The notes under the pieces were generated by a model. That model made no database searches. It was not told the DNA's origin and saw only the letters and a program-made list of their open reading frames with translations. The position numbers and the translations under genes are program-made. DNA of 64,000 bases from Thermohahella caldifontis (GTDB lineage: Bacteria > Pseudomonadota > Gammaproteobacteria > Pseudomonadales > Oleiphilaceae), in NCBI RefSeq assembly GCF_041153465.1, contig NZ_CP154858.1, positions 2,294,001 to 2,358,000 of the forward strand, written 5' to 3'. Of this stretch, positions 18,666-27,512 are shown piece after piece. Position 1 is the stretch's first letter, and every line of letters starts with the position of its first letter.

Positions 18666-19286
18666 TCAGATCCAGCCCTTTTCCATGGCGTACCGGGTCA
18701 GGTCGGCGGTGCAGGACAATCCCAGCTTGCCCTTGATGTTCTGACGATGGGTTTCCACCGTGCGCACGCTGATGTTCAGCTCCCTTGCGATTTCCTTGCT
18801 GGTGCGGCCGCGTGCTACCCGTCTCAGCACCTCTTCCTCCCGCGGCGTCAGGCTGCCGCTCTTCTCGCCCCGGAGGGTGTCCACCAGCAGGGCCTGGGAC
18901 GCGCCGCTGCTGATGTAGGTCCCGCCGTCATGGACCGCATGAATGGCGCGCACCATTTCCTCCATGGACACATCCTTGAGCACGTAGCCCGCCACCCCGC
19001 GCTCCAGCGCCTCGCGGACATACTCACGGTTGTCGTGCATGCTGAGAATCAGGACCCGCACGCCGGGACAGCGCACCTGCATGACCGCAGCCGCCTCCAG
19101 GCCATTGAGGCGCGGCATGCTCACATCCATCAGCACCACATCCGGGAGCATGTCCACGGCCATCTCGACGGCCTGCTCCCCGTCATGGGCCCGGCCCACC
19201 ACTTCAAGATCCGGCTCCTGCTCCAGCCGCGTGCACAGGCCGTCGAGCACCACCCGGTGATCGTCCGCCAGCAGCAACCGGATCAT
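18666..19286 (-). CDS. NarL/FixJ-type response regulator (LuxR HTH)
   Basis: 206-residue DNA-binding response regulator. The receiver domain has the acidic pair DDH near residue 8, the phosphorylated Asp in DVVLMDVSMPRLNG (about residue 55) and Lys in GYVLKD (about 104). The C-terminal LuxR HTH is LTPREEEVLRRVARGRTSKEIARELNISVRTVETHRQNIKGKL. The start codon follows the histidine-kinase stop immediately, so the two are translationally coupled. It is the last gene of the dctPQM operon and probably controls that operon in response to the transported acid. Confidence 0.92.
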   Translation of the reverse strand: MIRLLLADDHRVVLDGLCTRLEQEPDLEVVGRAHDGEQAVEMAVDMLPDVVLMDVSMPRLNGLEAAAVMQVRCPGVRVLILSMHDNREYVREALERGVAGYVLKDVSMEEMVRAIHAVHDGGTYISSGASQALLVDTLRGEKSGSLTPREEEVLRRVARGRTSKEIARELNISVRTVETHRQNIKGKLGLSCTADLTRYAMEKGWI

Positions 19287-20651
19287 TCAGCCCACCCGCT
19301 TCTGTAACTGTTCTTCGCTGAAGTACACATGGATTGCGGTGCCCTTGTCCGTATCTGAACGAATATAAAAATCACCGCCAAAGAATTCCACCCTTTCCCG
19401 CATGTTTTTCACCCCGATCCCTTCGGCGCGACTGAGCTGCCGGGTCTTGAATCCGCAACCATCATCCCGGATCTGCAGATACAGACCCTCCGCATCCTGT
19501 TCCAGGCGCAGGATCACGTTTGCCGCGCCGGCATGCTTTTCGATATTGGTCAGCGCTTCCTGAATGATGCGAAACAGCGTGGTGGCCAGGCTCTCGGGCA
19601 CCCGGCGTTCGTCAATGCGGAGGTTCTGCACCACTTCCACCCCGGTCCGCTTGCGGAACTCGTCAAGCTGATGGGCCACGGCCGCCTCCAGCCCCAGCTC
19701 GTCCAGCATGCGCGGCCGCAGGGCGTGGGAAATGCGCCGGGCTTCCTGAATGGACTGCTGCAGGGTCACCTCTGCCTCCCGGATCTGTCGGCGTACCGGG
19801 CTGTCCGTGTCACCCAGCAGATGGAGCGCCGATTCCAGCCGGTACTTCACCGCCACCAGCCATTGATTGATGCCGTCATGCAGCTCGCGTGACACCCGCC
19901 GCCGCTCCTCTTCCTGAAGCTGTACCGTTTTCTGGGCCAGACGCTTGAGGCTGGCATCCGCCAGCCGGTGCTCGTGCACATTGACGCCAATGGCTGCCAG
20001 CAGCACCACCATGACCGCACCCAGGCCGATACTGGAGAAGCGCAGCAGGGCCGACTTGACGTTGGCATTCACATCCTCGCGGATATGCACCATCTCTGCC
20101 TGGATGTCGTCCACATAGAGTCCGGTGCCGAACATCCACTCCCAGTCCGGCAGCGCTTCCACATAGCTGATCTTGTCCACCTCCGCACCGGTGGACGGAC
20201 GCCGCCACAGGTAGCGGTGCACGCCGCCCCCGTCACGGGCCTTGGCAAGCAGATTCTGGATGAGGAAGTCGCCGTTGGTGTCCTGGAAGTCATACAGGTT
20301 CTGGCCCACCAGTTCCGGCTGGACCGCATGCACCAGATTCACGCCGTCCGGGGTGTAGGCGAAAAAATACCCGTCATCCGAGTATTTCATGCGCTGCAGC
20401 AGTGCCCGCACCAGCGCCTGCGCCTCCTGATCCGTGCGTGACTGATCGCGCAGGAACGCGGCCGTGATGCCCATCATGCTCACGTAATCCCGCAGTGCGG
20501 CCTCCCGCGAGCGCAGCAGATTGGTCTCGAAGGTCTTGAGCTCACGCTCGGCAAGGCGGTCGCCCAGATTGATCATGGCCACTGCGAACGCCAGGGTCAC
20601 CAGCATCAGGGGCGCCACGGCCAGCAGGATGACTTTCGTTCGCAGGGTCAT
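19287..20651 (-). CDS. Cache-domain sensor histidine kinase (HisKA_3)
   Basis: 454-residue membrane sensor kinase. A first membrane helix (residues about 8-28) is followed by a periplasmic Cache-type domain (YSDDGYFFAYTPDGVNLVHA, WEWMFGTGLYVDDI) and a second helix near 200-222. The cytoplasmic half has a HisKA_3 dimerisation helix with the phosphoacceptor His in RRVSRELHDGINQW (about residue 260), then an ATPase domain with IIQEALTNIEKHA, DDGCGF and GIGVKNMRERVEFFGG. The Cache domain of such kinases usually binds small carboxylates. It lies 12 bp after dctM, which suggests sensing of the TRAP substrate. Confidence 0.92.
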   Translation of the reverse strand: MTLRTKVILLAVAPLMLVTLAFAVAMINLGDRLAERELKTFETNLLRSREAALRDYVSMMGITAAFLRDQSRTDQEAQALVRALLQRMKYSDDGYFFAYTPDGVNLVHAVQPELVGQNLYDFQDTNGDFLIQNLLAKARDGGGVHRYLWRRPSTGAEVDKISYVEALPDWEWMFGTGLYVDDIQAEMVHIREDVNANVKSALLRFSSIGLGAVMVVLLAAIGVNVHEHRLADASLKRLAQKTVQLQEEERRRVSRELHDGINQWLVAVKYRLESALHLLGDTDSPVRRQIREAEVTLQQSIQEARRISHALRPRMLDELGLEAAVAHQLDEFRKRTGVEVVQNLRIDERRVPESLATTLFRIIQEALTNIEKHAGAANVILRLEQDAEGLYLQIRDDGCGFKTRQLSRAEGIGVKNMRERVEFFGGDFYIRSDTDKGTAIHVYFSEEQLQKRVG

Positions 20652-20663
20652 GTCTCACCTCAT

Positions 20664-21956
20664 TCAGCTGCCATCAGTCAGGCCGAACAGGCCCGGTACC
20701 ACCAATATGGCCATCAGCACCAGGATCTGCAACACGATGAACGGGATAACGCCCCGGTAAATGTCCAGCGTACGCACCTGTGGCGGCGCCACGCCCTTGA
20801 GATAGAAGAGGCTGAAGCCGAACGGGGGAGTCAGGAAGCTGGTCTGCAGGTTCATGGCAATCAGAATGGCGAACCAGAGCATGTCGATACCCAGCTTCTG
20901 CGCGATCGGCGCCAGAATGGGCACGATAATGAAGGCAATTTCCACGAAATCGATGAAAAATCCGAGAATCAGGATCATCAGCATGGACAGGATCAGAAAG
21001 CCCCACTTCTCTCCGGGAAGCTGAAGCATCCAGTGCTCCACCAGCGTGTCGCCGCCGGTATAGGTGAAGGCCATGGAAAACGCCGTGGCCCCCAGCAGGA
21101 TGGCAAAGACCATGGCGGTGATCTTGACCGTCTCCCGGGCGCTGTCCTGCACCATCTTCCAGCTGAACTGACGGTAGGCCACCGCCAGGATCAGCGCTCC
21201 CACACCGCCCAGCGCCGAGGATTCGGTCGGCGTGGCAATACCGGTAAAGATGGAACCCAGTACCACCAGAATCAGCGCCAGCGGGGGCAGAATGGCCTTC
21301 AGTGCACTGACAATCATCACCCGCTTGTCTTCCCCGTTGTCCGGTATGGCGGGTGCGCTGTCAGGACGCAGGAAACTCACCACCAGAATGTAGGCGATGT
21401 ACAGGCCGACCAGAATCAGCCCCGGCCAGACCGCGGCCTTGAACAGATCGCCCACGGGCAGGCCCAGGACGTCGCCCAGAATGATGAGGATGATGGAAGG
21501 CGGAATGATCTGTCCGAGCGTGCCGGCCGCACAGATGGTTCCGGTGGCCAGCTCCTTGCTGTAGCCGAACTTGAGCATGACCGGCAGGGAGATGAGCCCC
21601 ATGGCCACCACACTGGCCCCCACCACACCCGTCGATGCCGCCAGCAGGGCCCCCACCAGGATGGTCGAGATGGCCAGACCGCCCCGCACACCGCCAAACA
21701 GGCGGCCCATGGATTCCAGCAACTGCTCGGCCATTTTGGTCTTCTGCAGCACCAGCCCCATGAAGATGAACAGCGGGATGGCCATGAGAATGGTGTTCTG
21801 CATGATGCTGTAGATGCGGAAGGGCATGAAGGCAAAGAGATCCCAACCCTGACTGAACACCCCGAAGACGAGTGCCACCCCGCCGAACACGAAGGCCACC
21901 GGAAACCCGCTCAGCAGCAGGACCAGGGCCACGGCGAACATGATGATACCGGTCAT
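20664..21956 (-). CDS. dctM: TRAP transporter large permease (DctM)
   Basis: 430-residue, roughly 12-helix permease that drives sodium-coupled uptake of an organic acid captured by the periplasmic binding protein. Family segments include LLSGFPVAFVFGGVAL at the start, STGVVGASVVAMGLISLPVML, TICAAGTLGQIIPPSIILIILGD, PTESSALGGVGALIL and the late LTPPFGFSLFYLKGVAPP. Overlaps dctQ by 4 bp. Full length, no defects seen. Confidence 0.95.
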   Translation of the reverse strand: MTGIIMFAVALVLLLSGFPVAFVFGGVALVFGVFSQGWDLFAFMPFRIYSIMQNTILMAIPLFIFMGLVLQKTKMAEQLLESMGRLFGGVRGGLAISTILVGALLAASTGVVGASVVAMGLISLPVMLKFGYSKELATGTICAAGTLGQIIPPSIILIILGDVLGLPVGDLFKAAVWPGLILVGLYIAYILVVSFLRPDSAPAIPDNGEDKRVMIVSALKAILPPLALILVVLGSIFTGIATPTESSALGGVGALILAVAYRQFSWKMVQDSARETVKITAMVFAILLGATAFSMAFTYTGGDTLVEHWMLQLPGEKWGFLILSMLMILILGFFIDFVEIAFIIVPILAPIAQKLGIDMLWFAILIAMNLQTSFLTPPFGFSLFYLKGVAPPQVRTLDIYRGVIPFIVLQILVLMAILVVPGLFGLTDGS

Positions 21957-22498
21957 GCCAGGCCCTCCTGATGGTTCACGTGGGCGTAACGCTCGCCCAG
22001 CAGCAGGACGCGCAGGGCCTGGGTGATCATGCCCAGTCCCGCCAGTGCCGTGAACGCTGCGGAAGCGGGAATCAGTGCCTTGACCAGATAACGATAAGGC
22101 AGACCGCCCGGGTCGCCCGAGCCCTCCTGCAGCACCCAGGCCTCATGGACAAAGCCGGTGCCGTACCAGTAGATCAGTGCCGCAAAGGGCAGTAGAAAGC
22201 CCAGTGCGCCGAGAATATTCACCCAGGCCTTGGTGCGGTCCGTCCAGCGGTCGTAGAACACGTCCACCCGCACATGACCATCCACTCTCAGGGCATAGGG
22301 TATGCCGAGCAGGAACACGGCAGAGAACAGGTGCCATTCCAGCTCCTGCATGCCGATGGAGACTTCATTGAAGGCGTAGCGCATGACCACGTCATAAAAC
22401 ACGTTCAGCAGCATGAGCACGAAGGCCGAGGTGGCCAGCACACCGCACAGATCGGTGGCGCGCTCAAACCCCTTGTCGAGTACAAGCAGAATACGCAT
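21953..22498 (-). CDS. dctQ: TRAP transporter small permease (DctQ)
   Basis: 181-residue four-helix small subunit. It shows the family pattern: first helix VLATSAFVLMLLNVFYDVVMRYAFNE, EWHLFSAVFLLGIPYALRVDGHVRVDVFYD, a third helix and LAGLGMITQALRVLL. It complexes with DctM, whose start overlaps its stop by 4 bp. A 42-bp gap separates it from the binding-protein gene. Confidence 0.93.
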   Translation of the reverse strand: MRILLVLDKGFERATDLCGVLATSAFVLMLLNVFYDVVMRYAFNEVSIGMQELEWHLFSAVFLLGIPYALRVDGHVRVDVFYDRWTDRTKAWVNILGALGFLLPFAALIYWYGTGFVHEAWVLQEGSGDPGGLPYRYLVKALIPASAAFTALAGLGMITQALRVLLLGERYAHVNHQEGLA

Positions 22499-22540
22499 GA
22501 CAGGTACTTACCCCGGCACAGGGCCGGGGCCTCCGTTGAA

Positions 22541-23668
22541 TCAGCCGCGAGGCATGGAGTTGAGATAGGCCTGATCCGAGATTTCGGTCCAGCGCCGGAT
22601 CTTCCAGAGGAACTTCTTCTGAGAATCCAGGATTTCCGCAGCCAGCGGGTCTTCTGCCGCCTTGGCCTTGAGCAGCTCCTGGTTGGCATCATACAGGGCC
22701 TGCAGCACTTCCTTCGGGAAGGTGCGGACCTTCACGTCCGGGAACTCCACCTGGATGGTGCTCCAGTTCTTCGCGCTCTCGTACTGGGACTGGGCATACA
22801 TGTCGTAGGCGGCCGTACGCATGGCCACACGCAGGATTTCACGCAGATCTTCCGGCAGGCTGTCCCAGGTCTTCTTGTTCACGAGGAACTGCAGTTCCGT
22901 GGCCGGTTCATGCCAGCCGGTGTAGTAGAACGGCGCGATCTTGTGAAAGCCCATGCGCAGGTCCAGACTCGGGCCGACCCACTCCAGCGCATCAATGGTA
23001 CCGCGCTCCAGCGCCGTGTAGAGCTCTCCGGCCGGGATGTTGGTGGGGCTCACGCCCAGTTTGGCCATCACCTCGCCGGCAAAGCCGGGGATCCGCATCT
23101 TCAGGCCCTGCAGATCATCCAGCGACTTGATTTCCTTGCGGAACCAGCCGCCCATCTGGTTGCCCGTGTTACCGCCCGGGAAAGACAGCAGGCCCAGCGG
23201 CTCATAGACCTTCTGCATCAGCTCCATACCACCGCCGTAGTAGAACCAGGCATACTGCTCGGAAGCAATCATGCCGAACGGCATGGTGGTGAAGTACAGG
23301 GTGTTAGGCACCTTGCCCTTCCAGTAATAGGACGCGGAATGGCCGATGTCGTACTGACCGGACTTGACCATGTCGAACACGCCGAAGGGCGACTTGTGCT
23401 TGTTGGAAGAATCAATGACAAACTTCAGCCGACCATTGGACATTTTTTCGGCCATGGCGGCCATGTTGCGCGGCGCATCACCGAAAATGGGGAAGTTGGT
23501 CGGCCAGGTTTCGGCCACCTTCAGTGTCCAGACCTTTGCCGGTTCCGCCTTTGGCGCGGCAGTGGTCCTGGCGGCAGTGGCATCCGGCGTACCGGAATTG
23601 CACGCGGAAAGGCCGAGAGCGGCCACGAGACCAAGGGGCATGAGCCCGAGGAGAGAACGACGTTTCAT
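22541..23668 (-). CDS. dctP: TRAP transporter substrate-binding protein (DctP/TakP-like)
   Basis: 375-residue periplasmic binding protein and first gene of the transporter operon. The start is taken at ATG 23668 (MKRRSLLGLM) after AAAGGTGTGATC; a GTG six bases upstream is possible. The N-terminus combines an RR-containing signal with a lipobox-like LSAC, so it may be a lipoprotein. Family features are the Arg-containing strand RKEIKSLDDLQGLKMRIPGF and the ligand loop DALEWVGPSLDLRMGFHKIAPFYYTGWHEP. That loop resembles TakP-type 2-oxoacid binders more than C4-dicarboxylate DctP. Substrate assignment is an inference. Confidence 0.9.
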   Translation of the reverse strand: MKRRSLLGLMPLGLVAALGLSACNSGTPDATAARTTAAPKAEPAKVWTLKVAETWPTNFPIFGDAPRNMAAMAEKMSNGRLKFVIDSSNKHKSPFGVFDMVKSGQYDIGHSASYYWKGKVPNTLYFTTMPFGMIASEQYAWFYYGGGMELMQKVYEPLGLLSFPGGNTGNQMGGWFRKEIKSLDDLQGLKMRIPGFAGEVMAKLGVSPTNIPAGELYTALERGTIDALEWVGPSLDLRMGFHKIAPFYYTGWHEPATELQFLVNKKTWDSLPEDLREILRVAMRTAAYDMYAQSQYESAKNWSTIQVEFPDVKVRTFPKEVLQALYDANQELLKAKAAEDPLAAEILDSQKKFLWKIRRWTEISDQAYLNSMPRG

Positions 23669-23793
23669 GATCACACCTTTTTATCGTTGTTGTGGTTGAA
23701 AGTGCAGGCTCACGGTTGAACCGATGCGCTGCTGCCACCATGATGTCGAAAGACGGCGATCCGGGACTATCCGGACGACTACGGGAAAGCCTG

Positions 23794-23808
23794 CGTAGAA
23801 CTACGTAG
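23794..23808. promoter_or_regulatory. Inverted repeat upstream of dctP, possible response-regulator site
   Basis: CGTAG-AA-CTACG at 23794-23805, running into a self-complementary CTACGTAG at 23801-23808. It lies about 130 bp upstream of the dctP start, in the ~275-bp gap shared with the divergent PfkB gene. LuxR-type response regulators bind short inverted repeats of this size, and one is encoded at the end of the operon. Assignment is speculative. Confidence 0.3.
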
Positions 23809-23943
23809 AAACAGAAATCTGAGGCAGATCAAGAAAAAGACAAACAGATGCCGCGCGCACCCAAAATGTATGTAATATTACTTTTATAAAGGCTGTATTT
23901 TTGCCATTATCACCTCAGGAAGGCTTACAAAGGCGTAAATATC

Positions 23944-24945
23944 ATGAAATACGAGATTGTCACCATCGGCAGCGCCACTGTGGATCATTTTGCGGACACG
24001 GATTCCGAACTGATCCGCATCGATACCCGCTCCAGCCACGAGGAACTGATCGCCTTTCCGCTGGGCAGCAAGCTGCTCATCCGCGAGCTGAAGACCACGA
24101 CCGGCGGTGGCGGCACCAACACCGCCGTGGCCTTTTCTCGCCTGGGGCTCAACACCGCCTTCCTCGGCAAGCTGGGCGATGATGCCAGCGCCGCCTTTGT
24201 GCTCGACCGCCTGAAGGCAGAAGGGGTGGATTTCATCGGCGCCCGGGGCGGGCAGACCGGTCTTTCCGTCATCCTCAACAGCATCAAGGACGACCGATCC
24301 ATCCTCGCCTACAAGGGTGCCAACGATGATCTGACCCCACAGGATGTGCCCGATTTCGAAGCGGACTGGGTGTACCTCTCCAGCATGCTCAACACCAGTT
24401 TCGACACGGTCTGCGAACTGTTGCGCCGCCCCCACCGGTTCAGGCTGGCCTTCAATCCGAGCAACTATCAGGCCAGGCTGGGTTACGAGGCGCTGAAGGA
24501 CGTGATCGACCACACCACCCTGCTCGTCCTGAACCGGGAAGAAGCCTGCAAACTGCTGGGCCTCAACTACATCGAACTGCCGCCCATTGAGCAGCTTGTG
24601 ACCCGACTGGCCAAGCTCCCGCCGCAACTGTTCGTGATCACCGACGGCAGCCGGGGTGCCTGGGTCTATGACCGCACCACGCTCTATCACGGAAAACCCA
24701 TGCCGGATCTTCGCATCGTGGAAACCACCGGTGCCGGCGATGCCTTTGCCTCCACCTTTACCGCCGCCCTGCACATGGGGCACCCCGTGCGAGATGCACT
24801 GGATCTGGCCATGACCAACTCGGAATCGGTGCTGGGCGAAAAGGGCGCGAAGGAAGGCCTGCTGACCCGGGAAGCCCTGCTTGAAAGGGTCGCCCGCCAG
24901 CACCGCGAGATCGACACCTTTGCGTCGGTCAGCCAGCCTGACTGA
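23944..24945 (+). CDS. PfkB-family carbohydrate/nucleoside kinase
   Basis: 333-residue ribokinase-like sugar kinase. The first PfkB signature is TTGGGGTNTAVAFSRLGLNTAFLGKLGDDA near residue 57. The second, with the catalytic Asp, is ETTGAGDAFASTFTAAL near residue 260, and NPSNYQARLG and LNREEACKLLG lie between. The substrate cannot be named from these motifs; adenosine kinase-like and fructokinase-like members share them. Divergent from the TRAP operon. No sugar transport genes are adjacent. Confidence 0.88.
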   Translation: MKYEIVTIGSATVDHFADTDSELIRIDTRSSHEELIAFPLGSKLLIRELKTTTGGGGTNTAVAFSRLGLNTAFLGKLGDDASAAFVLDRLKAEGVDFIGARGGQTGLSVILNSIKDDRSILAYKGANDDLTPQDVPDFEADWVYLSSMLNTSFDTVCELLRRPHRFRLAFNPSNYQARLGYEALKDVIDHTTLLVLNREEACKLLGLNYIELPPIEQLVTRLAKLPPQLFVITDGSRGAWVYDRTTLYHGKPMPDLRIVETTGAGDAFASTFTAALHMGHPVRDALDLAMTNSESVLGEKGAKEGLLTREALLERVARQHREIDTFASVSQPD

Positions 24946-24985
24946 CAAACAAAAAGCGCCGCCTGCCCTTCGGACAGCGCGGCGC
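24946..24985 (-). terminator. Intrinsic terminator of the PEP-CTERM gene
   Basis: GCGCCGC (24956-24962) pairs with GCGGCGC (24979-24985), with a smaller inner CTG/CAG pairing. On the minus strand the stem is followed by TTTTTGTTTG. It lies just after the PEP-CTERM stop at 25008 and may also slow + strand transcription from the kinase gene. Confidence 0.7.
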
Positions 24986-25007
24986 CTGGCTGCAGGCTTG
25001 CGGACGC

Positions 25008-25655
25008 TTACGAAGCCTTGCGGCGCAGCCCCAGTGTCGCCAGTCCCAGACCGAGCAACGCCAGAGAACCCGGCTCGGGCACCTTCGCCACCAGGGACAC
25101 GTTGTCAATGAAACCGCCCAGGGTGTTGTCCTTGCCGTCCGCCTGGAAGGACAGCACCATCTGGTTGGCCGAGGCCAGCAGATCGAGCGTGAAGTTCATC
25201 CAGCCGTTGTGGGTCGAACGCCTGTAATCTTCCAGATTCAGCACCTCATTGCTGGCCACGAAGGTGCCCAGATCGCCGCCGAACACATCCCACAACACGT
25301 TGATGCCATTGTCATTATGGCCGTTATCAGTGCGCGGGCGATACCAGAACGACAGCGTATACAGATCTCCCGCCGTGGTGTTCACCACCTGGGACATGGT
25401 GCTGTTGGTGTGAGTGCCGTAGTGCGAGTCCAGCTCCACATACTGGTTCCCGGACTGGGCCGCCACCACCGTATTGCGCTGAATTTCGATGCCCGCTCCG
25501 GCCGTCTTGTCCCAGCCAGGAATGCTGCTGTACACCTGCCAGCTGGTTCCCGTCAGTTCCGGTGCCTCGAAGTCACCGTTCACAATCAGATTGGCCTGGG
25601 CCGTGCCCGCTGCCATCATGGCTGCCAGGGTCAGGCACTTCCACGTCGTTTTCAT
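25008..25655 (-). CDS. PEP-CTERM sorting-domain protein (DUF642-like body)
   Basis: 215-residue exported protein. Signal peptide MKTTWKCLTLAAMMAAGTAQA, then NLIVNGDFEAPELTGTSWQVYSSIPGW, which is the usual opening of DUF642/carbohydrate-binding-like beta-sandwich proteins, with GNQYVELDSHYGTHTNSTMSQ. The end is a full PEP-CTERM: VPEPGSLALLGLGLATLG followed by LRRKAS. Start 25655 has an AGAGGACGC ribosome site. Expected to be exported and cut by exosortase. This is the second PEP-CTERM protein in the window. It stands alone with its own terminator. Confidence 0.92.
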   Translation of the reverse strand: MKTTWKCLTLAAMMAAGTAQANLIVNGDFEAPELTGTSWQVYSSIPGWDKTAGAGIEIQRNTVVAAQSGNQYVELDSHYGTHTNSTMSQVVNTTAGDLYTLSFWYRPRTDNGHNDNGINVLWDVFGGDLGTFVASNEVLNLEDYRRSTHNGWMNFTLDLLASANQMVLSFQADGKDNTLGGFIDNVSLVAKVPEPGSLALLGLGLATLGLRRKAS

Positions 25656-25992
25656 GCTTTGCGTCCTCTTGATTCCCTTGAGTTTCAGAGCTTGCCTGCA
25701 TCCGCCACGGACAAGCTGTCTGCTACAGGCAAAAACTGATCCATTTCCGGATAACGACATCAATTCATGGCATTACATCATAACCGCAACAGGCGCCCTC
25801 ACCAAAACTGTAAACTTCTTTAACACATCAATAGTGAACGCGCCGCCACCTGTATATTTGTCCGACATTCGTCCCGGCACCCCCTCCCGTGTGACAGAAT
25901 ACCTTGGCACACAGGGTTCAGACATGCCGGGGACTGGCATTCAGCCCCCGGATTCCCTACTATTGGCGGCAGGTTGAAAACGGAGACACCGC
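25656..25992. other. 337-bp divergent intergenic region
   Basis: Separates the minus-strand PEP-CTERM gene from the plus-strand HEPN-like gene. It is visibly more AT-rich than its surroundings in the centre (25760-25860), as expected for divergent promoters. I see no terminator, repeat array or RNA gene in it. Confidence 0.4.
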
Positions 25993-27009
25993 ATGCAAAT
26001 CACCGAGACCATTCAGCTCGAAATCGGCAACGCCATTCCCCACGGCACGCCCGATGAAACCCGTCGCGCCGTGGATCTGTGGAAAGAGGTGGATGGCTGG
26101 TTCGACGGCCGCCCGTTCAAGGTCGAAAACCCCATCAGCGGCGCGCCGGAAGTCTTTCGCATCAGTCTGGATGCCGCACCGCTGATCGGCCTCATGGAGC
26201 GCGCCCTGAATACCGCCGGCAGCTTTGACGCCTGGCGCCTGCGTCATGCCCAGGATGAGACGGTACCGCTGACCGGTCACCTGAACATCACCGTGGAAGT
26301 GGTGGAAGGCAGCGAGGCGCCCTACAGCCGCTATCATGCCGCGGCAGTGTTCATCCAGACCCTGTTGCTGGGTGTGAATCTTTCCCAACCGGGCGCCTGT
26401 CAGTTTCTGGCCACCCGCTTCGTCGGCAAGCAGGCTCACCGTTTCGAGGCCCAGGATTTCGATTCCAAGGCCTTCTATGACGGCATGCAGTCCGCCCGCG
26501 AAAATGGCTGGCCCAAAATTGACAGTCTGCCCTTCAGTCAGGTGTGGACCTGGCTGGAACAGATTGGTGCCAGCGAGAAGAACACGGTCATCAAGGATAT
26601 CAACAAGGTGCTGGTGGACATGCTCAAGATCGCCCAGCAGCGATACCGTTATGGTGCCCGAACGGCGATGCTGGTGGCCAATCAGCTGGAAATGCTCATG
26701 AACACCAAACGCGAGCAGGACATGACACACCTGCGTGACCGCGTGTCGCTGGTACTGGGTCAGCCCACCGAAGCGGCAGACTGCTTCAACGAGCTGCACA
26801 GGCTGCGGGAAGCCCTGTTCCACGGTGACCATCCGGTACGCCGCCCGGCACTCGTATATCATGATGCGGACGAGGAAGTGCGTCAGCAGCTCGCTCAGCA
26901 CAACTCCGGTGTGGAAAAGGCCATTGCCGTGGTGCTGGCACTGGTGCAGGACCTGATCCGTCACCGTGCCGAGTGCTACCGCTTCTCCGAGACCATGTCC
27001 CGGGGCTGA
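25993..27009 (+). CDS. Uncharacterised protein with a HEPN-like C-terminal motif
   Basis: 338 residues, no signal peptide or membrane helix. I do not recognise the full-length family. The N-terminal ~150 residues look like a mixed beta domain (LTGHLNITVEVVEGSEAPYSRYHAAAVF). The rest is helical. A segment at residues 268-278 reads LHRLREALFHG, an R-x4-H arrangement as in Apea/RloC-type HEPN RNases, followed by the long helix VEKAIAVVLALVQDLIRHRAECYRF typical of those folds. A HEPN ribonuclease in stress or phage defence is possible but untested. No adjacent nucleotidyltransferase antitoxin is present. Confidence 0.55.
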   Translation: MQITETIQLEIGNAIPHGTPDETRRAVDLWKEVDGWFDGRPFKVENPISGAPEVFRISLDAAPLIGLMERALNTAGSFDAWRLRHAQDETVPLTGHLNITVEVVEGSEAPYSRYHAAAVFIQTLLLGVNLSQPGACQFLATRFVGKQAHRFEAQDFDSKAFYDGMQSARENGWPKIDSLPFSQVWTWLEQIGASEKNTVIKDINKVLVDMLKIAQQRYRYGARTAMLVANQLEMLMNTKREQDMTHLRDRVSLVLGQPTEAADCFNELHRLREALFHGDHPVRRPALVYHDADEEVRQQLAQHNSGVEKAIAVVLALVQDLIRHRAECYRFSETMSRG

Positions 27010-27057
27010 AAATGCCGGTCAGCACCGGCCTGTGCCGCGTGCTGACTGCCTTCAGAG

Positions 27058-27441
27058 TCACCGGGCCGATGTCCGTGCCCAGACCACCAGATCCATGATG
27101 TCCAGCACCAGGGACAGGACAGTCACGACAATGGAGGTTGTGAGCCAGAGGGTATACGGATCCCCCATCCAGCCCGGATAGTGAAGGAGGTTCACGGCCA
27201 GCATGGGTACCCAGGGCGCGTGCATCAGGCCCAGCAGCTTGTTGAAGCCCACATGAGCACAGAGGTAAACGCCAACCAGACTGCCCGTGACAAAGGCTGT
27301 CAGCGTCACTTTTGCCGTCAGGTAGTCCAGAAACCAGAACGGCAGCACACCGTTCACCACAACCAGCAGCAGAACCCACACCTGCCAGAACGGATGCAGC
27401 CGGCGCATCCCTTCATAGAAAATATGAACACCTTTGATCAT
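27058..27441 (-). CDS. Uncharacterised four-helix membrane protein
   Basis: 127 residues with four hydrophobic segments: WQVWVLLLVVVNGVLPFWFL, VTLTAFVTGSLVGVYLCAHVGF, WVPMLAVNLLHYPGWMG and LWLTTSIVVTVLSLVLDIMDLV. A His residue in the second (LCAHVGFNKLLGLMHAPW) and another in the third could bind metal or haem, but no known motif is complete. Family not recognised. It is 71 bp downstream of the lipase-partner gene on the same strand. Confidence 0.65.
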   Translation of the reverse strand: MIKGVHIFYEGMRRLHPFWQVWVLLLVVVNGVLPFWFLDYLTAKVTLTAFVTGSLVGVYLCAHVGFNKLLGLMHAPWVPMLAVNLLHYPGWMGDPYTLWLTTSIVVTVLSLVLDIMDLVVWARTSAR

Positions 27442-27512
27442 GTCCTGTCCTCAGGCTGAATGCCGAATGAGCCTGTTGGACACGCCAGACCCGCAAGGGT
27501 TCCCTGCTGATA

